Of a stretch of 64,000 nt of DNA, positions 1 through 9,786 are shown piece after piece. The stretch covers positions 4,287,812 through 4,351,811 of the forward strand of contig NZ_KE386491.1 in the NCBI RefSeq assembly GCF_000427405.1. Reading direction: 5' to 3'. Source of the DNA: Flectobacillus major DSM 103 (lineage in GTDB: Bacteria > Bacteroidota > Bacteroidia > Cytophagales > Spirosomataceae). The stretch's first letter is position 1. Every line of letters begins with the position of its first letter. The translations under genes and the position numbers were made by a program. The notes below the pieces were generated by a model. It worked only from the letters and a program-made list of their open reading frames with translations. It did no database searches and was not told where the DNA came from.

Positions 1-2
1 TT

Positions 3-59
3 TTTCAAGAATTATGGAAACATCAAAAAGAAAGCCAGCGAGTAGCCTATACCGATTGA
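3..59 (+). CDS. Possible C-terminal tail of a gene cut by the window edge
   Basis: An open plus-strand frame runs from the window edge to a TGA at 57-59 and would encode 18 residues rich in Gln, Lys and Glu. It converges on the AraC-type gene that follows. Nothing identifies a family, and two other forward frames are also open for part of this stretch, so this may be a chance frame. Confidence 0.25.
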   Translation, partial: FQELWKHQKESQRVAYTD

Positions 60-89
60 TTTGGGACAAATAAGTAATACCCAGTATGC

Positions 90-944
90 TTAAATCTTGT
101 AGTTGGTAGGTGTTACGCCGTACTTTTCTTTAAAAGCCTTAATAAAGTGCGAAACACTTTCATAACCTATTTCCATGCTGATTTCTGATACATTCATTGG
201 CGAATTTTCGAGCAAGAGCCGAGCGTGTTCAAGGCGTTTGTTTTTGAGCCAAAGAGCAGGGGAGGTGTGAAATTGTTTTTGAAAGTCTCGTTTAAAAGCC
301 GATAAGCTACGCCCCGATAGTCGCGAAAGTTCGTCCATCGAAAGAGGTTTTAGGTAATAGCTGTCCATCAAAAACTCCAAATCTGCTTTTTCACCTTTGT
401 AAATAGCATAAATAATAGATTTGAGTTCGCCGGTGGGGTCTATTTCCAATAAATGCAAAAGAAGCTCCTGAAGTTTGAGATTGAGGAAGTGATTGAGATA
501 ACGTGTTTTTAGGTGAAAATAAGGAAAAATAGAGTCGATAAATTTTTCGAGGCTTTCGTTAATTCCAAAAACCAAAAGCCCTTTACTATTATCGGGCTCG
601 TTGAGATGTTCTTCCTGAAATAAGGTTAAATGGCTAGCAACAAACTCTTTGAGTAGTTTTTCATTAAAGAAAAACACCAAACTACGATACTGCTTGTTGA
701 TAGCCTCTTGCATCATATAGTAGCCTCGCCTGATAAAAACAACATTGCCTTTTTTTACCCGAATTTCTTGTTCGGGAGTCACAAATTTTTTTTCACCTTC
801 CAGCACAAAAATGAGGGCATGTTCTTCAAAAAAGACTTCATTTTTGAGTGGTGGGTCTTGATTTCGATAAGCAACAAAAGTCATATCCTTGATTTTCAAG
901 GATTGAAACTCTCCAGCATGAATAAAAGACGGAACTCGGATCAT
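90..944 (-). CDS. AraC-family transcriptional regulator
   Basis: A 284-residue DNA-binding regulator. Residues about 35-80 look like a cupin-type sensor half (beta-rich, EHALIFVLEG followed by a GNVVFIRRG turn), and residues about 200-282 carry the paired helix-turn-helix of the AraC family, with the second motif IGYESVSHFIKAFKEKYGV at 259-277 matching the family signature closely. The gene ends near position 90 and its start lies 55 bp from the ilvA stop, so it is read in the same direction as ilvA and could be cotranscribed with it. The ligand is unknown; the effector half lacks the HxxH pattern of metal cupins. Control of ilvA or of a neighbour outside the window is only inferred from position. 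Confidence 0.9.
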   Translation of the reverse strand: MIRVPSFIHAGEFQSLKIKDMTFVAYRNQDPPLKNEVFFEEHALIFVLEGEKKFVTPEQEIRVKKGNVVFIRRGYYMMQEAINKQYRSLVFFFNEKLLKEFVASHLTLFQEEHLNEPDNSKGLLVFGINESLEKFIDSIFPYFHLKTRYLNHFLNLKLQELLLHLLEIDPTGELKSIIYAIYKGEKADLEFLMDSYYLKPLSMDELSRLSGRSLSAFKRDFQKQFHTSPALWLKNKRLEHARLLLENSPMNVSEISMEIGYESVSHFIKAFKEKYGVTPTNYKI

Positions 945-999
945 GTTTGTAGGAAAGGCCGCCTCATTATTGGGCTTTTGAGGCGGCTCTTAATTGAAA

Positions 1000-2262
1000 T
1001 TACACCAAAAAGGTAAATAAGTCAGGTTTTTCGTTGAGTAACTGAAACTGAATTTTGTGGTCTTCCATGCGTGTAATAAGCGATTCGTAGTCTTCTTTGC
1101 GTTTCAGCTCGATACCAAGCAATACTGGCCCCGACTCACGGTTGGTTTTTTTCTGATACTCAAAGTGCGTAATATCGTCGTCTTCTCCTAAAACATTATT
1201 CAGGAAATTTCTCAAAGCACCAGCCCTTTGAGGAAAACGAATAATAAAATAGTGTTTTAGCCCTTCATACAACAACGAACGCTCTTTGATTTCTTCGGTA
1301 CGGGTAATATCGTTATTGCCACCCGATACCAAGCATACTACATTTTTTCCTTTGATTTTTTCTTTCATAAAGTCCAATGCTGCAATGGTTAATGCACCAG
1401 CAGGCTCGGCTACAATAGCCGATTCGTTATAAAGTTCGAGAATGGTTGTACAAACTTTTCCTTCTGGAATAAGAATAATATCATCGAGTGTTTCTTTACA
1501 AATTTCAAAAGTTTTGTCGCCAACACGCTTTACTGCCGCACCATCCACAAACTTGTCGATGGTGTCGAGTTCTACAACATGGCCAGCCCGAATACTTTCT
1601 TTCATCGACGGAGCTCCCTCTGGCTCGATACCAATAATTTTGGTATGTGGCGAAAGTTGTTTGAATACCGTAGAAGTACCCGCTGCTACACCGCCACCAC
1701 CAATAGCGAGTAAGATATAATCAATTTTTATATCGGCATCTTTAAAAATTTCAAGGCCAACAGTACCCTGCCCAGCAATCACATCCATATCGTCGAAAGG
1801 GTGTACATACGTAGCATTCTGTTCTTCGCAGTATTTTTTGGCAGCATTAGAGGCATCGTCGTAGGTGTCGCCTACAAGCATGATTTCGATATGTTCACGG
1901 CCAAACATTTTAACAGATTTTATCTTTTGATTGGGGGTAGTAGTTGGCATAAATACCGTTCCTTTTACTTTCATTTTGTGGCAAGCATAGGCCATTCCCT
2001 GAGCATGGTTACCAGCACTAGCACAAACAACCCCTTTGTCGAGGGCCTCTACCGACAGCTTCGACATTTTGTTGTAAGCACCACGAATTTTGTAAGACCT
2101 TACAATTTGTAAATCTTCTCTTTTCAAAAAAATATTAGCCTCATATCTTTCCGAAAGGATAAGATTTTCCATCAAGGGGGTGTGGGTTGCTACGCCACGG
2201 AGGCATTCGGCAGCATCGTAGATACTTTCCAAAGAAGGATAAATAGAAGGTGAATTGTGCAT
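1000..2262 (-). CDS. ilvA: Threonine ammonia-lyase (threonine dehydratase)
   Basis: Converts threonine to 2-oxobutanoate with pyridoxal phosphate, the committed step to isoleucine. The PLP lysine is K58 in RSYKIRGAYNKM, the phosphate-binding glycine loop is GGGG at 188-191, and SGGNND lies further on. After about residue 335 an ACT-like regulatory domain follows; at 420 residues this is the short single-ACT form, shorter than the E. coli enzyme with its doubled domain. It stands apart from ilvDBN, separated by ilvC and an AraC-type gene, on the same strand as ilvDBN. Isoleucine feedback through the C-terminal domain is expected from the family. Confidence 0.96.
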   Translation of the reverse strand: MHNSPSIYPSLESIYDAAECLRGVATHTPLMENLILSERYEANIFLKREDLQIVRSYKIRGAYNKMSKLSVEALDKGVVCASAGNHAQGMAYACHKMKVKGTVFMPTTTPNQKIKSVKMFGREHIEIMLVGDTYDDASNAAKKYCEEQNATYVHPFDDMDVIAGQGTVGLEIFKDADIKIDYILLAIGGGGVAAGTSTVFKQLSPHTKIIGIEPEGAPSMKESIRAGHVVELDTIDKFVDGAAVKRVGDKTFEICKETLDDIILIPEGKVCTTILELYNESAIVAEPAGALTIAALDFMKEKIKGKNVVCLVSGGNNDITRTEEIKERSLLYEGLKHYFIIRFPQRAGALRNFLNNVLGEDDDITHFEYQKKTNRESGPVLLGIELKRKEDYESLITRMEDHKIQFQLLNEKPDLFTFLV

Positions 2263-2394
2263 ATTCGTGGAAAACGCTTTATAGAGTTATTTTGAGAATG
2301 AAGATTGAAGTCGAATGATTTCTGCCAGCAAAGGTAAAAGAATTATCCTATTCCTGACAGGCATTTGATGGCATAAATTGCTTGTCAAGGCGGT

Positions 2395-3285
2395 TTATAA
2401 ATGTTCGTTGGTTTGATGCCTGTACGACAATGGTGACAAATGTGTTAGTTTTTTGAAATACTTGGAAAAATACGATTGGTCAGCAAAGTTGAGCTGATAG
2501 GCTATCTCTGAAATACCCAAGTCGGTATGTTTTAACAAACGTTTTATTTCCATAATCATACGGTCGTTGATAAGGTCGGTAGAGGTACGCCCAGTTACAT
2601 TCTTGACCGTTTCGCTTAGGTGATTGGGCGTTACAGCTAGCAAATGAGCATATTCTTTTACCGAAAGATTTTCTTTACATTTCTCTTCAATCAGTTGTTT
2701 GAAGCGTTTTACCATGATTTTACCCTTATCGGTTCTTTCATCCTGAGCACTAAGAGGATACATTCTTTTACACTGAATAAGTATCAGGTCTAGCAATGCC
2801 CTGATAGCCTCGTCTCGGTCGGGCAAATATTGGTTATGTTCGGCAATAGCCTGCTGAAACAGATTGGTTATTGACAGAATCTCGGCGGTGCTTTCCAGAT
2901 AGATAGGCGGTGTTTCTTGGCTAAGGTTATAAAAAAAAGGAAGTTCAAATAACTTATGAGGGTCGGTTTTATTGAAATGATAAAAAGCCGATGTAAACAA
3001 CAAGATAAACCCCTTAACGTCTTGCGAAAGGTTGAGCTCATGAATTTGTCCAGGCGAAAGGAAAAAAATAGTATAGGGCTGAATAGTATAATGCTGAAAA
3101 TCAATGGTATGAATACCTTCGCCATGAGTTAGGAATAAGATTTCGTAAAAATCATCATGACGGTGCGGGTATGTCACCTTGAAATTACGGTTAATGTCAA
3201 ATAATTCAACCTGATATTGGATAGCGTGGTCTGCTTTGGTATTGAATTTGTCTATACTATAAACAGGGATTTGCTGTTGTTTCAT
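2395..3285 (-). CDS. AraC-family regulator with cupin sensor domain
   Basis: A 296-residue regulator. The N-terminal half is a cupin (AraC-binding-like) with YPHRHDDFYEILFLTHGEG at about 39-57, which includes the H-x-H and downstream Glu typical of the metal-cupin fold. The C-terminal hundred residues carry two helix-turn-helix motifs, the second around LNFADQSYFSKYFKKLTHLSP. It is transcribed divergently from ilvC across a 219-bp spacer, so it is placed to influence ilvC and itself, but no operator could be recognised there. It is not closely similar to the other AraC-type gene at the window start. Confidence 0.9.
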   Translation of the reverse strand: MKQQQIPVYSIDKFNTKADHAIQYQVELFDINRNFKVTYPHRHDDFYEILFLTHGEGIHTIDFQHYTIQPYTIFFLSPGQIHELNLSQDVKGFILLFTSAFYHFNKTDPHKLFELPFFYNLSQETPPIYLESTAEILSITNLFQQAIAEHNQYLPDRDEAIRALLDLILIQCKRMYPLSAQDERTDKGKIMVKRFKQLIEEKCKENLSVKEYAHLLAVTPNHLSETVKNVTGRTSTDLINDRMIMEIKRLLKHTDLGISEIAYQLNFADQSYFSKYFKKLTHLSPLSYRHQTNEHL

Positions 3286-3504
3286 ATTGTAAAATTAGAC
3301 AAGATTGTTTTTTTATAAAAGTTTTAAAATCATGTACTTAAAAAAACACGCAAAATAGTACTAACTATTCTAGCCATAAAAAGTACCTAAATAAACAGTG
3401 AAATAACCAAGTTTTTTTTGAATAAATTGATGAACTTTGTAATTATATTGTGGAAAACCACTTTCGTTAGATAGGCGAAATAAATCTTAAAAAATAAAAA
3501 TACA

Positions 3505-4989
3505 ATGGCGAATTATTTTAACACGCTTCCTCTTAGAGAGAAATTGAATCAATTAGGTGTTTGCGAATTTATGAATAGTGCTGAATTTGCAGATGGCGTA
3601 CAAGCATTAGTAGGTAAGAAAATCGTAATAGTAGGTTGCGGAGCACAAGGTTTGAACCAAGGTTTGAACTTGAGAGATTCAGGTTTGGATGTTTCTTATG
3701 CTTTGCGTCAGGAAGCAATAGATGGTAAAAGACAATCGTGGAAAAGTGCTACTGAAAACAACTTTACTGTAGGTACTTACGAGCAATTGATTCCATCGGC
3801 TGATTTAGTAATTAACCTTACGCCAGACAAACAACATACTTCGGTAGTAAACGCTGTAATGCCTTTGATGAAACAAGGTGCTACACTTTCATATTCGCAC
3901 GGTTTCAATATCGTTGAAGAAGGAATGCAAATCCGTAAAGATATTACTGTAATCATGGTAGCTCCAAAATGCCCAGGTTCAGAGGTGCGTGCCGAATACG
4001 TGCGTGGCTTTGGTGTACCTACTTTGATTGCTGTTCACCCAGAAAACGACCCAGAAGGAAAAGGATGGGCTTATGCAAAAGCATATTGTGCTGGTACAGG
4101 TGGACACCGTGCAGGGGTATTGAAATCTTCTTTTGTAGCTGAGGTTAAGTCTGACTTGATGGGCGAACAAACTATTCTTTGTGGTTTGTTACAAACAGGT
4201 TCTATCCTTTGTTTCGACAAAATGGTTGAAAAAGGTATTGAAGCTGGTTATGCCTCAAAATTAATCCAATACGGTTGGGAAGTAATTACTGAAGCCTTGA
4301 AGCAAGGTGGTATTACTGCTATGTTCGACAGACTCTCAAACCCTGCTAAAATCAAGGCGTATGAAATTTCTGAAGAATTAAAAACTATCATGCGACCATT
4401 GTTCCAAAAACACCAAGATGATATCATGAGTGGTGAGTTCTCTTCTACCATGATGGCTGACTGGGCAAACAATGACATCAACTTGTTGACTTGGAGAGCC
4501 GCAACAGGCGAAACAGCTTTTGAAAAAACACCAGCAGGTGATGTAAAAATTGCTGAACAAGAGTTTTTTGATAATGGTTTGTTAATGGTAGCTATGGTGC
4601 GTGCTGGTGTTGAATTGGCATTTGAAACCATGGTTGAGGCTGGTATCAAAGCTGAGTCGGCTTATTATGAGTCTTTACACGAAACGCCACTTATTGCTAA
4701 TACAATTGCTCGTAGAAAATTATATGAAATGAACTCTGTAATTTCTGATACAGCAGAATACGGATGTTATTTGTTTGACCACGCTTGTAAGCCGTTATTG
4801 GCTGATTTTATGAGTACTGTAGAAACAGATATTATCGGTACAAACTTCAATGCTGGTAAAGATAACGGAGTAGATAACAGAGCATTGATTACTGTAAATA
4901 AAGCGTTGCGTTCGCATCAAATCGAACAAGTAGGAGATGTATTGCGTCAGGCAATGACTGCAATGAAAGCCATTTCTACAGTAGCGTAA
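3505..4989 (+). CDS. ilvC: Ketol-acid reductoisomerase (NADP+), long form
   Basis: Isomerises and reduces 2-acetolactate or 2-aceto-2-hydroxybutanoate to the dihydroxy acids, the second common step of valine and isoleucine synthesis. The Rossmann motif GCGAQG is at 44-49. At 494 residues it matches the class II (E. coli-like, about 490-residue) enzyme with a duplicated knotted C-terminal domain, not the 330-residue class I form. It lies opposite and convergent to ilvN-ilvB-ilvD and shares a strong bidirectional terminator with them. The start ATG follows an A-rich stretch with no Shine-Dalgarno motif, as is usual in this phylum. Confidence 0.97.
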   Translation: MANYFNTLPLREKLNQLGVCEFMNSAEFADGVQALVGKKIVIVGCGAQGLNQGLNLRDSGLDVSYALRQEAIDGKRQSWKSATENNFTVGTYEQLIPSADLVINLTPDKQHTSVVNAVMPLMKQGATLSYSHGFNIVEEGMQIRKDITVIMVAPKCPGSEVRAEYVRGFGVPTLIAVHPENDPEGKGWAYAKAYCAGTGGHRAGVLKSSFVAEVKSDLMGEQTILCGLLQTGSILCFDKMVEKGIEAGYASKLIQYGWEVITEALKQGGITAMFDRLSNPAKIKAYEISEELKTIMRPLFQKHQDDIMSGEFSSTMMADWANNDINLLTWRAATGETAFEKTPAGDVKIAEQEFFDNGLLMVAMVRAGVELAFETMVEAGIKAESAYYESLHETPLIANTIARRKLYEMNSVISDTAEYGCYLFDHACKPLLADFMSTVETDIIGTNFNAGKDNGVDNRALITVNKALRSHQIEQVGDVLRQAMTAMKAISTVA

Positions 4990-5001
4990 TTCAATATCAG
5001 T

Positions 5002-5039
5002 AAAAAAAATCCCGAAGAGTAATCTTCGGGATTTTTTTT
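5002..5039. terminator. Bidirectional terminator between ilvC and ilvN
   Basis: A perfect 17-bp stem (5002-5018 with 5023-5039) closes a GTAA loop. Eight A on one side and eight T on the other give a T tract in both directions, so it can end the convergent ilvC and ilvN transcripts. Confidence 0.92.
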
Positions 5040-5060
5040 GGCAAAAAAGAAAAATGTAAA

Positions 5061-5591
5061 CTAAACTGTTTGCCAATCACCTTCAGGAAGGTATTCTACC
5101 AATCCTTTTTCTGTTTTTCCTACAGCAACACGTCCAGATTTGAGGTATTCAAGGATTTCCCAGTTTTTGATATATTGATAAAACTCTGCAATCTCTACTT
5201 CTGTACCATTTTTTTCAATCACTACGTAGTCTAAGCCCCAGTGTACTACTTTGGCATTCCAGTCGATATTAATTTCTTTAATATTGAGTGGTGTACCGCC
5301 AAGAGGTGTAGCGATTTTGAAAAGAGCGATTTCATTAAAAACAATTTCGTGGTCGAGATAACCAAAAACGGCCAAAACATCTACCACCTTTCTGATTTGA
5401 CGAACTAATTTTTCTACAGCCTCACGCGAATCGTGACGAATAACAATCGTGAATCGAGATACACCTTGACGTTCGGTTTCACATACAGTAAGCGATTCGA
5501 TATTGAGTCGCCTACGAGTGAAAATAATGGTTATACGGTTCAACAAACCGATTGTATTGGAGGTAAATATGGATAATGTGTATGTTGTCAT
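5061..5591 (-). CDS. ilvN: Acetolactate synthase small (regulatory) subunit
   Basis: Regulatory partner of IlvB that gives the holoenzyme full activity and valine feedback sensitivity. The first 75 or so residues form an ACT domain (opening YTLSIFTSNTIGLLNRITIIFTR in two overlapping stretches, with the Gly-Leu-Leu-Asn-Arg valine-site pattern), followed by the small-subunit C-terminal domain; 176 residues is normal for the family (also called ilvH). It is last in the minus-strand ilvD-ilvB-ilvN series, but is separated from ilvB by 330 bp, which is long for this pair. Confidence 0.95.
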   Translation of the reverse strand: MTTYTLSIFTSNTIGLLNRITIIFTRRRLNIESLTVCETERQGVSRFTIVIRHDSREAVEKLVRQIRKVVDVLAVFGYLDHEIVFNEIALFKIATPLGGTPLNIKEINIDWNAKVVHWGLDYVVIEKNGTEVEIAEFYQYIKNWEILEYLKSGRVAVGKTEKGLVEYLPEGDWQTV

Positions 5592-5921
5592 TGTCTTGAA
5601 AGAGTATTAGAAAAAGGTAAGATGGAGTATTTATACAAAATAAGTTTGATTTTTTTGATTTGTAATTAATTGATAATTAATTATTTAGTTTCAAATCTTA
5701 GAGCTTGTAATACTAGGCTCTTATGTAAGTAATGGAGTACGATTAGATTAGTTTTTGAGCTAAGTTATTGATAAACAAAAAATAAACTCATCACTCATAC
5801 TTATTTTTACCTTTTCTTCAACTTAAATTATGGGGAAATGCTAAGTTTTAGTGCAAGATAAAGCCGTATATATGAACAGAGGGCCTTATCTTGCTAATGA
5901 CTTAAAAGGTTTCCAGAGAAA
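5592..5921. other. 330-bp spacer between ilvB and ilvN
   Basis: No open frame of credible length lies here. It is very A+T-rich, holds the imperfect hairpin listed at 5853-5894 and a short inverted repeat near 5700-5722 (AGAGC ... GCTCT). No clean TAnnTTTG promoter was found for ilvN, so read-through from ilvB remains the simplest assumption. Confidence 0.6.
5853..5894. repeat. Intercistronic hairpin downstream of ilvB
   Basis: GCAAGATAAAGCC at 5853-5865 pairs with GGCCTTATCTTGC at 5882-5894 with one mismatch and a 16-nt loop. It begins 28 bp beyond the ilvB stop on the minus strand and has no T tract, so it is more likely an mRNA processing or stability structure than an efficient terminator. 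Confidence 0.5.
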
Positions 5922-7667
5922 TTACTCCAAAATCACATTGGTTACACAAGCACCTGCAGGTACCATAGGAAACACATTTTCTTCTTTTTCGCAGATAATT
6001 TCCAATAAATAAGGCTTATCAGAATTAAGAAGCGTATCAAGTGATTCTGAAAGCTGAGAGCGGTCAGAAACAGTATGTCCAGCAATACCAAAGCCTTTGG
6101 CAATTGTAATAAAATCAGGGTTTTGTAATTCTACAAACGAATAGCGTTTTTCAAAAAACAATTGTTGCCATTGGCGTACCATTCCCAAGAAATTATTATT
6201 CAAGATAATGATTTTAACAGGTAAGCCACTCTGAGCAATTGTCCCTAACTCTTGCAAAGTCATTTGGAAGCCACCATCACCAATAATAGCAATAACTTCA
6301 CGATTAGGTGCCCCCACTTTGGCTCCAAAGGCAGCAGGAAGAGCAAAGCCCATTGTACCCGCACCCCCCGAAGTAATACTAGAGAAGGGTTTTTTGAAGC
6401 GATAATAACGATTGGCTATCATTTGGTGTTGTCCAACATCGGTAACTGTTACAGCTTCGCCTTTTGTTTTATTAGAAAGCATTACCACGGCTTCGCCCAT
6501 TTTGATTTGGTCGCCTTCGTGGAAAATATCTTTTTTTGTGATTTTTTCGTATTCTACAGCATCGTATTTGGCAAATTCAGCACGCCATTCTTCGTGTGAA
6601 TTGTTTTTTACCAATGGCAACAAAGCCTTGAGTGCCTCTTTGGCATCGCCAACAACAGGGGCATCGGCAATCACGTTTTTATTGATTTCGGCAGGGTCAA
6701 TTTCAATATGAACAACCTTAGCTTGTTTGGCATAGGTTGTTAAATCGCCCGTAATACGGTCGTCAAAACGCATACCAATGGCAATTAACACATCACATTC
6801 GTTGGTCAAAACGTTAGCTCCGTAGTTGCCGTGCATACCCGGCCAGCCTACATACAAAGGGTGGTCGGCATCTACAGCCGACATACCCAAAAGGGTAGTA
6901 GCTACAGGAATACCTGTTTTTTCGATAAATTGATTTAACTCATCCTGAGCGTTGGCCAATAATACACCATGACCAGCCAAGATATAAGGTTTTTTGGCAG
7001 CATTGATTAGCTTGGCTGCCGCTTCTACATGCTCTTGTTTAGGAACAACACGAGGGCGATAGCTAATAATATCAATTTCTTTGCTATAATTAAACGGCTT
7101 AGTCATTTTATCGGTTTGAGCCGTTCTGGTAACCTCAATCAAAACAGGGCCAGGACGACCCGACTCTGCAATATAAAATGCTTTTGCTAAAATTTCTGGA
7201 ATTTCGTTGGCATCTACAATTTGGTAATTCCATTTAGTAACAGGCATCGACATACCGATTATATCACATTCCTGGAAAGCATCAGTACCTAATAAGTTGC
7301 CTTTTACTTGCCCAACGATACAAACCATTGGTGTCGAATCCAACATAGCATCGGCAATAGGAGTCATTAGGTTGGTAGCTCCAGGGCCAGATGTTACCAT
7401 AGCAACGCCCGCACGGTTGGTCATACGAGCATACCCCTGAGCAGCATGACCAGCACCTTGTTCGTGACGTACCAGAATGTGCTTGAGGCTGTCTTGATAA
7501 TCATAAAGAGCATCATACGTAGGCATGATGGCTCCGCCAGGATAGCCGAAGATTGTATCAACACCTTGCTCGACTAAAGATTGCATTATGGCCTGAGCAC
7601 CCGAAAGAAACTGTTGTGTTTCTTTGGCAATTGGCTCTGCGGTCATGGTTTGTGTCTGTGCTGCCAT
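5922..7667 (-). CDS. ilvB: Acetolactate synthase large (catalytic) subunit
   Basis: Thiamine-diphosphate enzyme that condenses two pyruvates, or pyruvate with 2-oxobutanoate, in the first common step of branched-chain synthesis. The catalytic glutamate is E69 in RHEQGAGHAAQGYAR; the ThDP/Mg motif starts GDG at 463-465 and ends NNN near 490-492. The length of 581 residues is typical. It follows ilvD after 148 bp on the same strand. A run of threonines and glutamines before residue 20 is outside the conserved fold; a later start is possible, but the ATG used here is well placed. Confidence 0.97.
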   Translation of the reverse strand: MAAQTQTMTAEPIAKETQQFLSGAQAIMQSLVEQGVDTIFGYPGGAIMPTYDALYDYQDSLKHILVRHEQGAGHAAQGYARMTNRAGVAMVTSGPGATNLMTPIADAMLDSTPMVCIVGQVKGNLLGTDAFQECDIIGMSMPVTKWNYQIVDANEIPEILAKAFYIAESGRPGPVLIEVTRTAQTDKMTKPFNYSKEIDIISYRPRVVPKQEHVEAAAKLINAAKKPYILAGHGVLLANAQDELNQFIEKTGIPVATTLLGMSAVDADHPLYVGWPGMHGNYGANVLTNECDVLIAIGMRFDDRITGDLTTYAKQAKVVHIEIDPAEINKNVIADAPVVGDAKEALKALLPLVKNNSHEEWRAEFAKYDAVEYEKITKKDIFHEGDQIKMGEAVVMLSNKTKGEAVTVTDVGQHQMIANRYYRFKKPFSSITSGGAGTMGFALPAAFGAKVGAPNREVIAIIGDGGFQMTLQELGTIAQSGLPVKIIILNNNFLGMVRQWQQLFFEKRYSFVELQNPDFITIAKGFGIAGHTVSDRSQLSESLDTLLNSDKPYLLEIICEKEENVFPMVPAGACVTNVILE

Positions 7668-7771
7668 GCGATTTTTGAATTTTGAAAGTTTTTGAAAACG
7701 GATATATGTATCGTTTTCTCAATAATTACTGCTGTTATTATTACTCTTGTGGTTTTGCTATTAGTTGAAAG

Positions 7772-7805
7772 TACCCACCTCAATAATGATAGATAGAGGT
7801 GGATA
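7772..7805. repeat. Intercistronic hairpin between ilvD and ilvB
   Basis: CCACCTC at 7775-7781 pairs with GAGGTGG at 7796-7802, with two further outer pairs, only about 10 bp past the ilvD stop. No T tract follows on the minus strand, so this is not a convincing terminator; it may protect or punctuate the ilvD message. Confidence 0.45.
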
Positions 7806-7815
7806 CCCCGCTATT

Positions 7816-9492
7816 TTATAAATCCGTCACACAGCCTTCGCTTGCCGACGATACGTTTTTGACATATTTGCGTAACACCCCTTGCTTAAATGGAGACTCG
7901 ATAGGTTTCCATTCTTTACGACGTTCGGCCAACTCTTCGTCAGAAACGTGTACATGAAGGATATTATTAACGGCATCAATAGTGATAAGGTCGCCATCTT
8001 TTACCAAACCGATATTGCCACCTACCTGAGCTTCTGGGGTTACGTGGCCTACCACAAAACCGTGAGTACCACCCGAGAAGCGGCCATCGGTAATCATGGC
8101 TACTTTGTTGCCCAAGCCAGCACCCATTACAGCCGAGGTTGGTTTTAGCATTTCGGGCATTCCAGGGCCGCCCTTAGGGCCTTCATTTCTAATCACAATA
8201 ACATGACCTTCTTTAATTTCGCCCTTTTGTAAATATTCGATAACTTCTTCTTCGCGTTCACAAACCTTGGCAATACCCTCAAATTTCTCTCCTTCTTTTC
8301 CTGTAATTTTGGCTACAGCCCCACCTGTTGCTAAGTTGCCATATAATACCTGCAAGTGTCCAGTAGGTTTGATAGGAGTTGATAAAGGTAAAATGATTTT
8401 TTGAGCATCAAAGTCCAATTCAGGAACATCGGCCAAGTTTTCGGCTACAGTTTTTCCTGTGATTGTCAAACAGTCGCCATGTAAGTAACCTTCCTTCAAC
8501 AAATATTTCATCAAAGCAGGTACACCGCCAATGGCTAGCATATCTTCCATGTAGTATTTACCAGAAGGCTTAAGGTCGGCAATAAGAGGCGTACGGTCTG
8601 AAATCGCTTGGATATCCTTTAAGGTAAAATCTACCTCAGCAGCACGAGCAATCGCCAAATAGTGCAATACGGCGTTGGTAGAGCCACCCATAGCCATTAC
8701 GATTGTCATGGCGTTTTCAAAAGCCTTGCGAGTCATAATGTCACGAGGGCAGATATTTTTCTCTAACAAGTTTTTCATGGCAGCACCAATGGCCAAACAC
8801 TCAGCTTTTTTGCCTTCGTGCGTAGCTGGATACGATGCCGAGTTGGGTAAGGTAAGGCCCATAGCTTCCATCGAAGAAGCCATTGTATTGGCAGTGTACA
8901 TACCACCGCAAGCACCAGCACCAGGGATAGCGTTTTTGATAACACCTTCATAATCTTCGTCAGATATATTTCCTGCGAATTTTTTACCCAATGCTTCAAA
9001 AGCCGAAACAATATCTAACTTTTGTCCTTTGTATTCTCCTGTACGAATTGTACCACCATAAACCAACATAGCAGGTCGGTTAAGACGAGCAATCGCCATC
9101 ATGGCTCCAGGCATATTTTTATCGCAACCAACTACTGCAATAACGCCATCGTACCATTGTGCTCCAACAACGTTTTCGATAGAGTCGGCAATTAAATCAC
9201 GAGACGGCAATGAATAAGACATCCCGTTGTTGCCATTTGTCATACCGTCCGAAACACCGATTGTATGGAAAATCAACCCAACCATTCCGTTCTCTTGAAT
9301 CCCTTTTTTAACGTGTACCGACAGACCATTGAGGTGCATATTACAGGTGTTTCCTTCGTAGCCTGTGCTGGCAATACCAATTTGGGCTTTTTGCATGTCT
9401 TCAGTTGTAAGGCCAATACCATACAACATGGCTTTTGCAGCAGGGTTGGTAATTTCTTGAGTAAGGGTTTTTGAGAATTTGTTCAGTTCCAT
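7816..9492 (-). CDS. ilvD: Dihydroxy-acid dehydratase
   Basis: Dehydrates 2,3-dihydroxy-isovalerate and the isoleucine counterpart to the 2-oxo acids. The three conserved iron-sulfur cysteines are visible: C50 in GNTCNMHL, C123 in GCDKNMPG and C195 in GAGACGGMY, with [10 protein letters not shown] and GRFSGGTHG downstream. The length of 558 residues is normal. First gene of the minus-strand ilvDBN unit; its 5-prime leader carries a promoter, a branched-chain-rich leader ORF and a terminator hairpin, described separately, so its expression is probably set by attenuation. Confidence 0.97.
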   Translation of the reverse strand: MELNKFSKTLTQEITNPAAKAMLYGIGLTTEDMQKAQIGIASTGYEGNTCNMHLNGLSVHVKKGIQENGMVGLIFHTIGVSDGMTNGNNGMSYSLPSRDLIADSIENVVGAQWYDGVIAVVGCDKNMPGAMMAIARLNRPAMLVYGGTIRTGEYKGQKLDIVSAFEALGKKFAGNISDEDYEGVIKNAIPGAGACGGMYTANTMASSMEAMGLTLPNSASYPATHEGKKAECLAIGAAMKNLLEKNICPRDIMTRKAFENAMTIVMAMGGSTNAVLHYLAIARAAEVDFTLKDIQAISDRTPLIADLKPSGKYYMEDMLAIGGVPALMKYLLKEGYLHGDCLTITGKTVAENLADVPELDFDAQKIILPLSTPIKPTGHLQVLYGNLATGGAVAKITGKEGEKFEGIAKVCEREEEVIEYLQKGEIKEGHVIVIRNEGPKGGPGMPEMLKPTSAVMGAGLGNKVAMITDGRFSGGTHGFVVGHVTPEAQVGGNIGLVKDGDLITIDAVNNILHVHVSDEELAERRKEWKPIESPFKQGVLRKYVKNVSSASEGCVTDL

Positions 9493-9617
9493 AACTTAAA
9501 AGATGCTTTATTTGACGTAACTAATGATTCGCTTTGATGATTGAATTGGGAGTAATTTAGTTTTTGTACTTTTTGTTTATTTTTTGTCTTATTTTAAGTT
9601 GTATATTTCTGTATAAC

Positions 9618-9653
9618 AAAAGACCTTTCTCGATACAATGAGAAAGGTCTTTT
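9618..9653 (-). terminator. Putative attenuator terminator in the ilvD leader
   Basis: A perfect 14-bp stem (9618-9631 with 9640-9653, AAAAGACCTTTCTC type) with an 8-nt loop. Read on the minus strand it ends in TTTTGTTAT. It lies 27 bp downstream of the leader ORF stop and 125 bp before the ilvD start, where a terminator makes sense only as a regulated one. I could not find a clear antiterminator pairing by eye. Confidence 0.75.
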
Positions 9654-9679
9654 AGAAAAATCTATAATAGAAACCCGTC

Positions 9680-9742
9680 TCATACTATACAGCTGAGTAG
9701 AATGACAACGAGGACAATATTTACCAATTTAGAAATATTCAT
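9680..9742 (-). CDS. Branched-chain-rich leader peptide of the ilvDBN unit
   Basis: A 20-codon ORF (ATG at 9742, TGA at 9680-9682) encoding MNISKLVNIVLVVILLSCIV. Thirteen of twenty residues are Leu, Val or Ile, including an unbroken block of eight from residue 9 to 16. It sits between a good promoter match (9787-9818) and a strong terminator hairpin (9618-9653), upstream of ilvD. This matches the logic of ilv leader peptides in other bacteria, in which ribosome stalling at Leu/Val/Ile codons prevents termination. The peptide would also pass as a short hydrophobic segment, so translation needs proof. Confidence 0.72.
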   Translation of the reverse strand: MNISKLVNIVLVVILLSCIV

Positions 9743-9751
9743 ACTTTATTT

Positions 9752-9765
9752 AGCGAATTTTCGCT
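9752..9765. promoter_or_regulatory. Palindrome AGCGAA-TT-TTCGCT, copy 1
   Basis: AGCGAATTTTCGCT is an inverted repeat of 6-bp arms around TT. It lies just upstream of the leader-peptide ATG and about 15 bp downstream of the predicted ilv transcription start. A nearly identical site in the same orientation is at 9994-10007; flanking bases TTT before and TGTTTT after also match. Could be an operator or an RNA hairpin in the leader. Confidence 0.5.
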
Positions 9766-9786
9766 GATGTTTTATTCAGTACTTTA

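Noticed and set aside
3430-3474. A 14-codon ORF before ilvC (MNFVIILWKTTFVR) that could be a second branched-chain leader peptide
   Set aside because: Only five of fourteen residues are Val, Ile or Leu, no terminator hairpin follows before ilvC, and GAACTTTG at its start may itself be part of a promoter.
8675-8953. Opposite-strand open frames inside ilvD and similarly inside ilvA, ilvB, efp and others
   Set aside because: They lie fully within strongly supported genes and show no domain features; they are shadows produced by codon bias.
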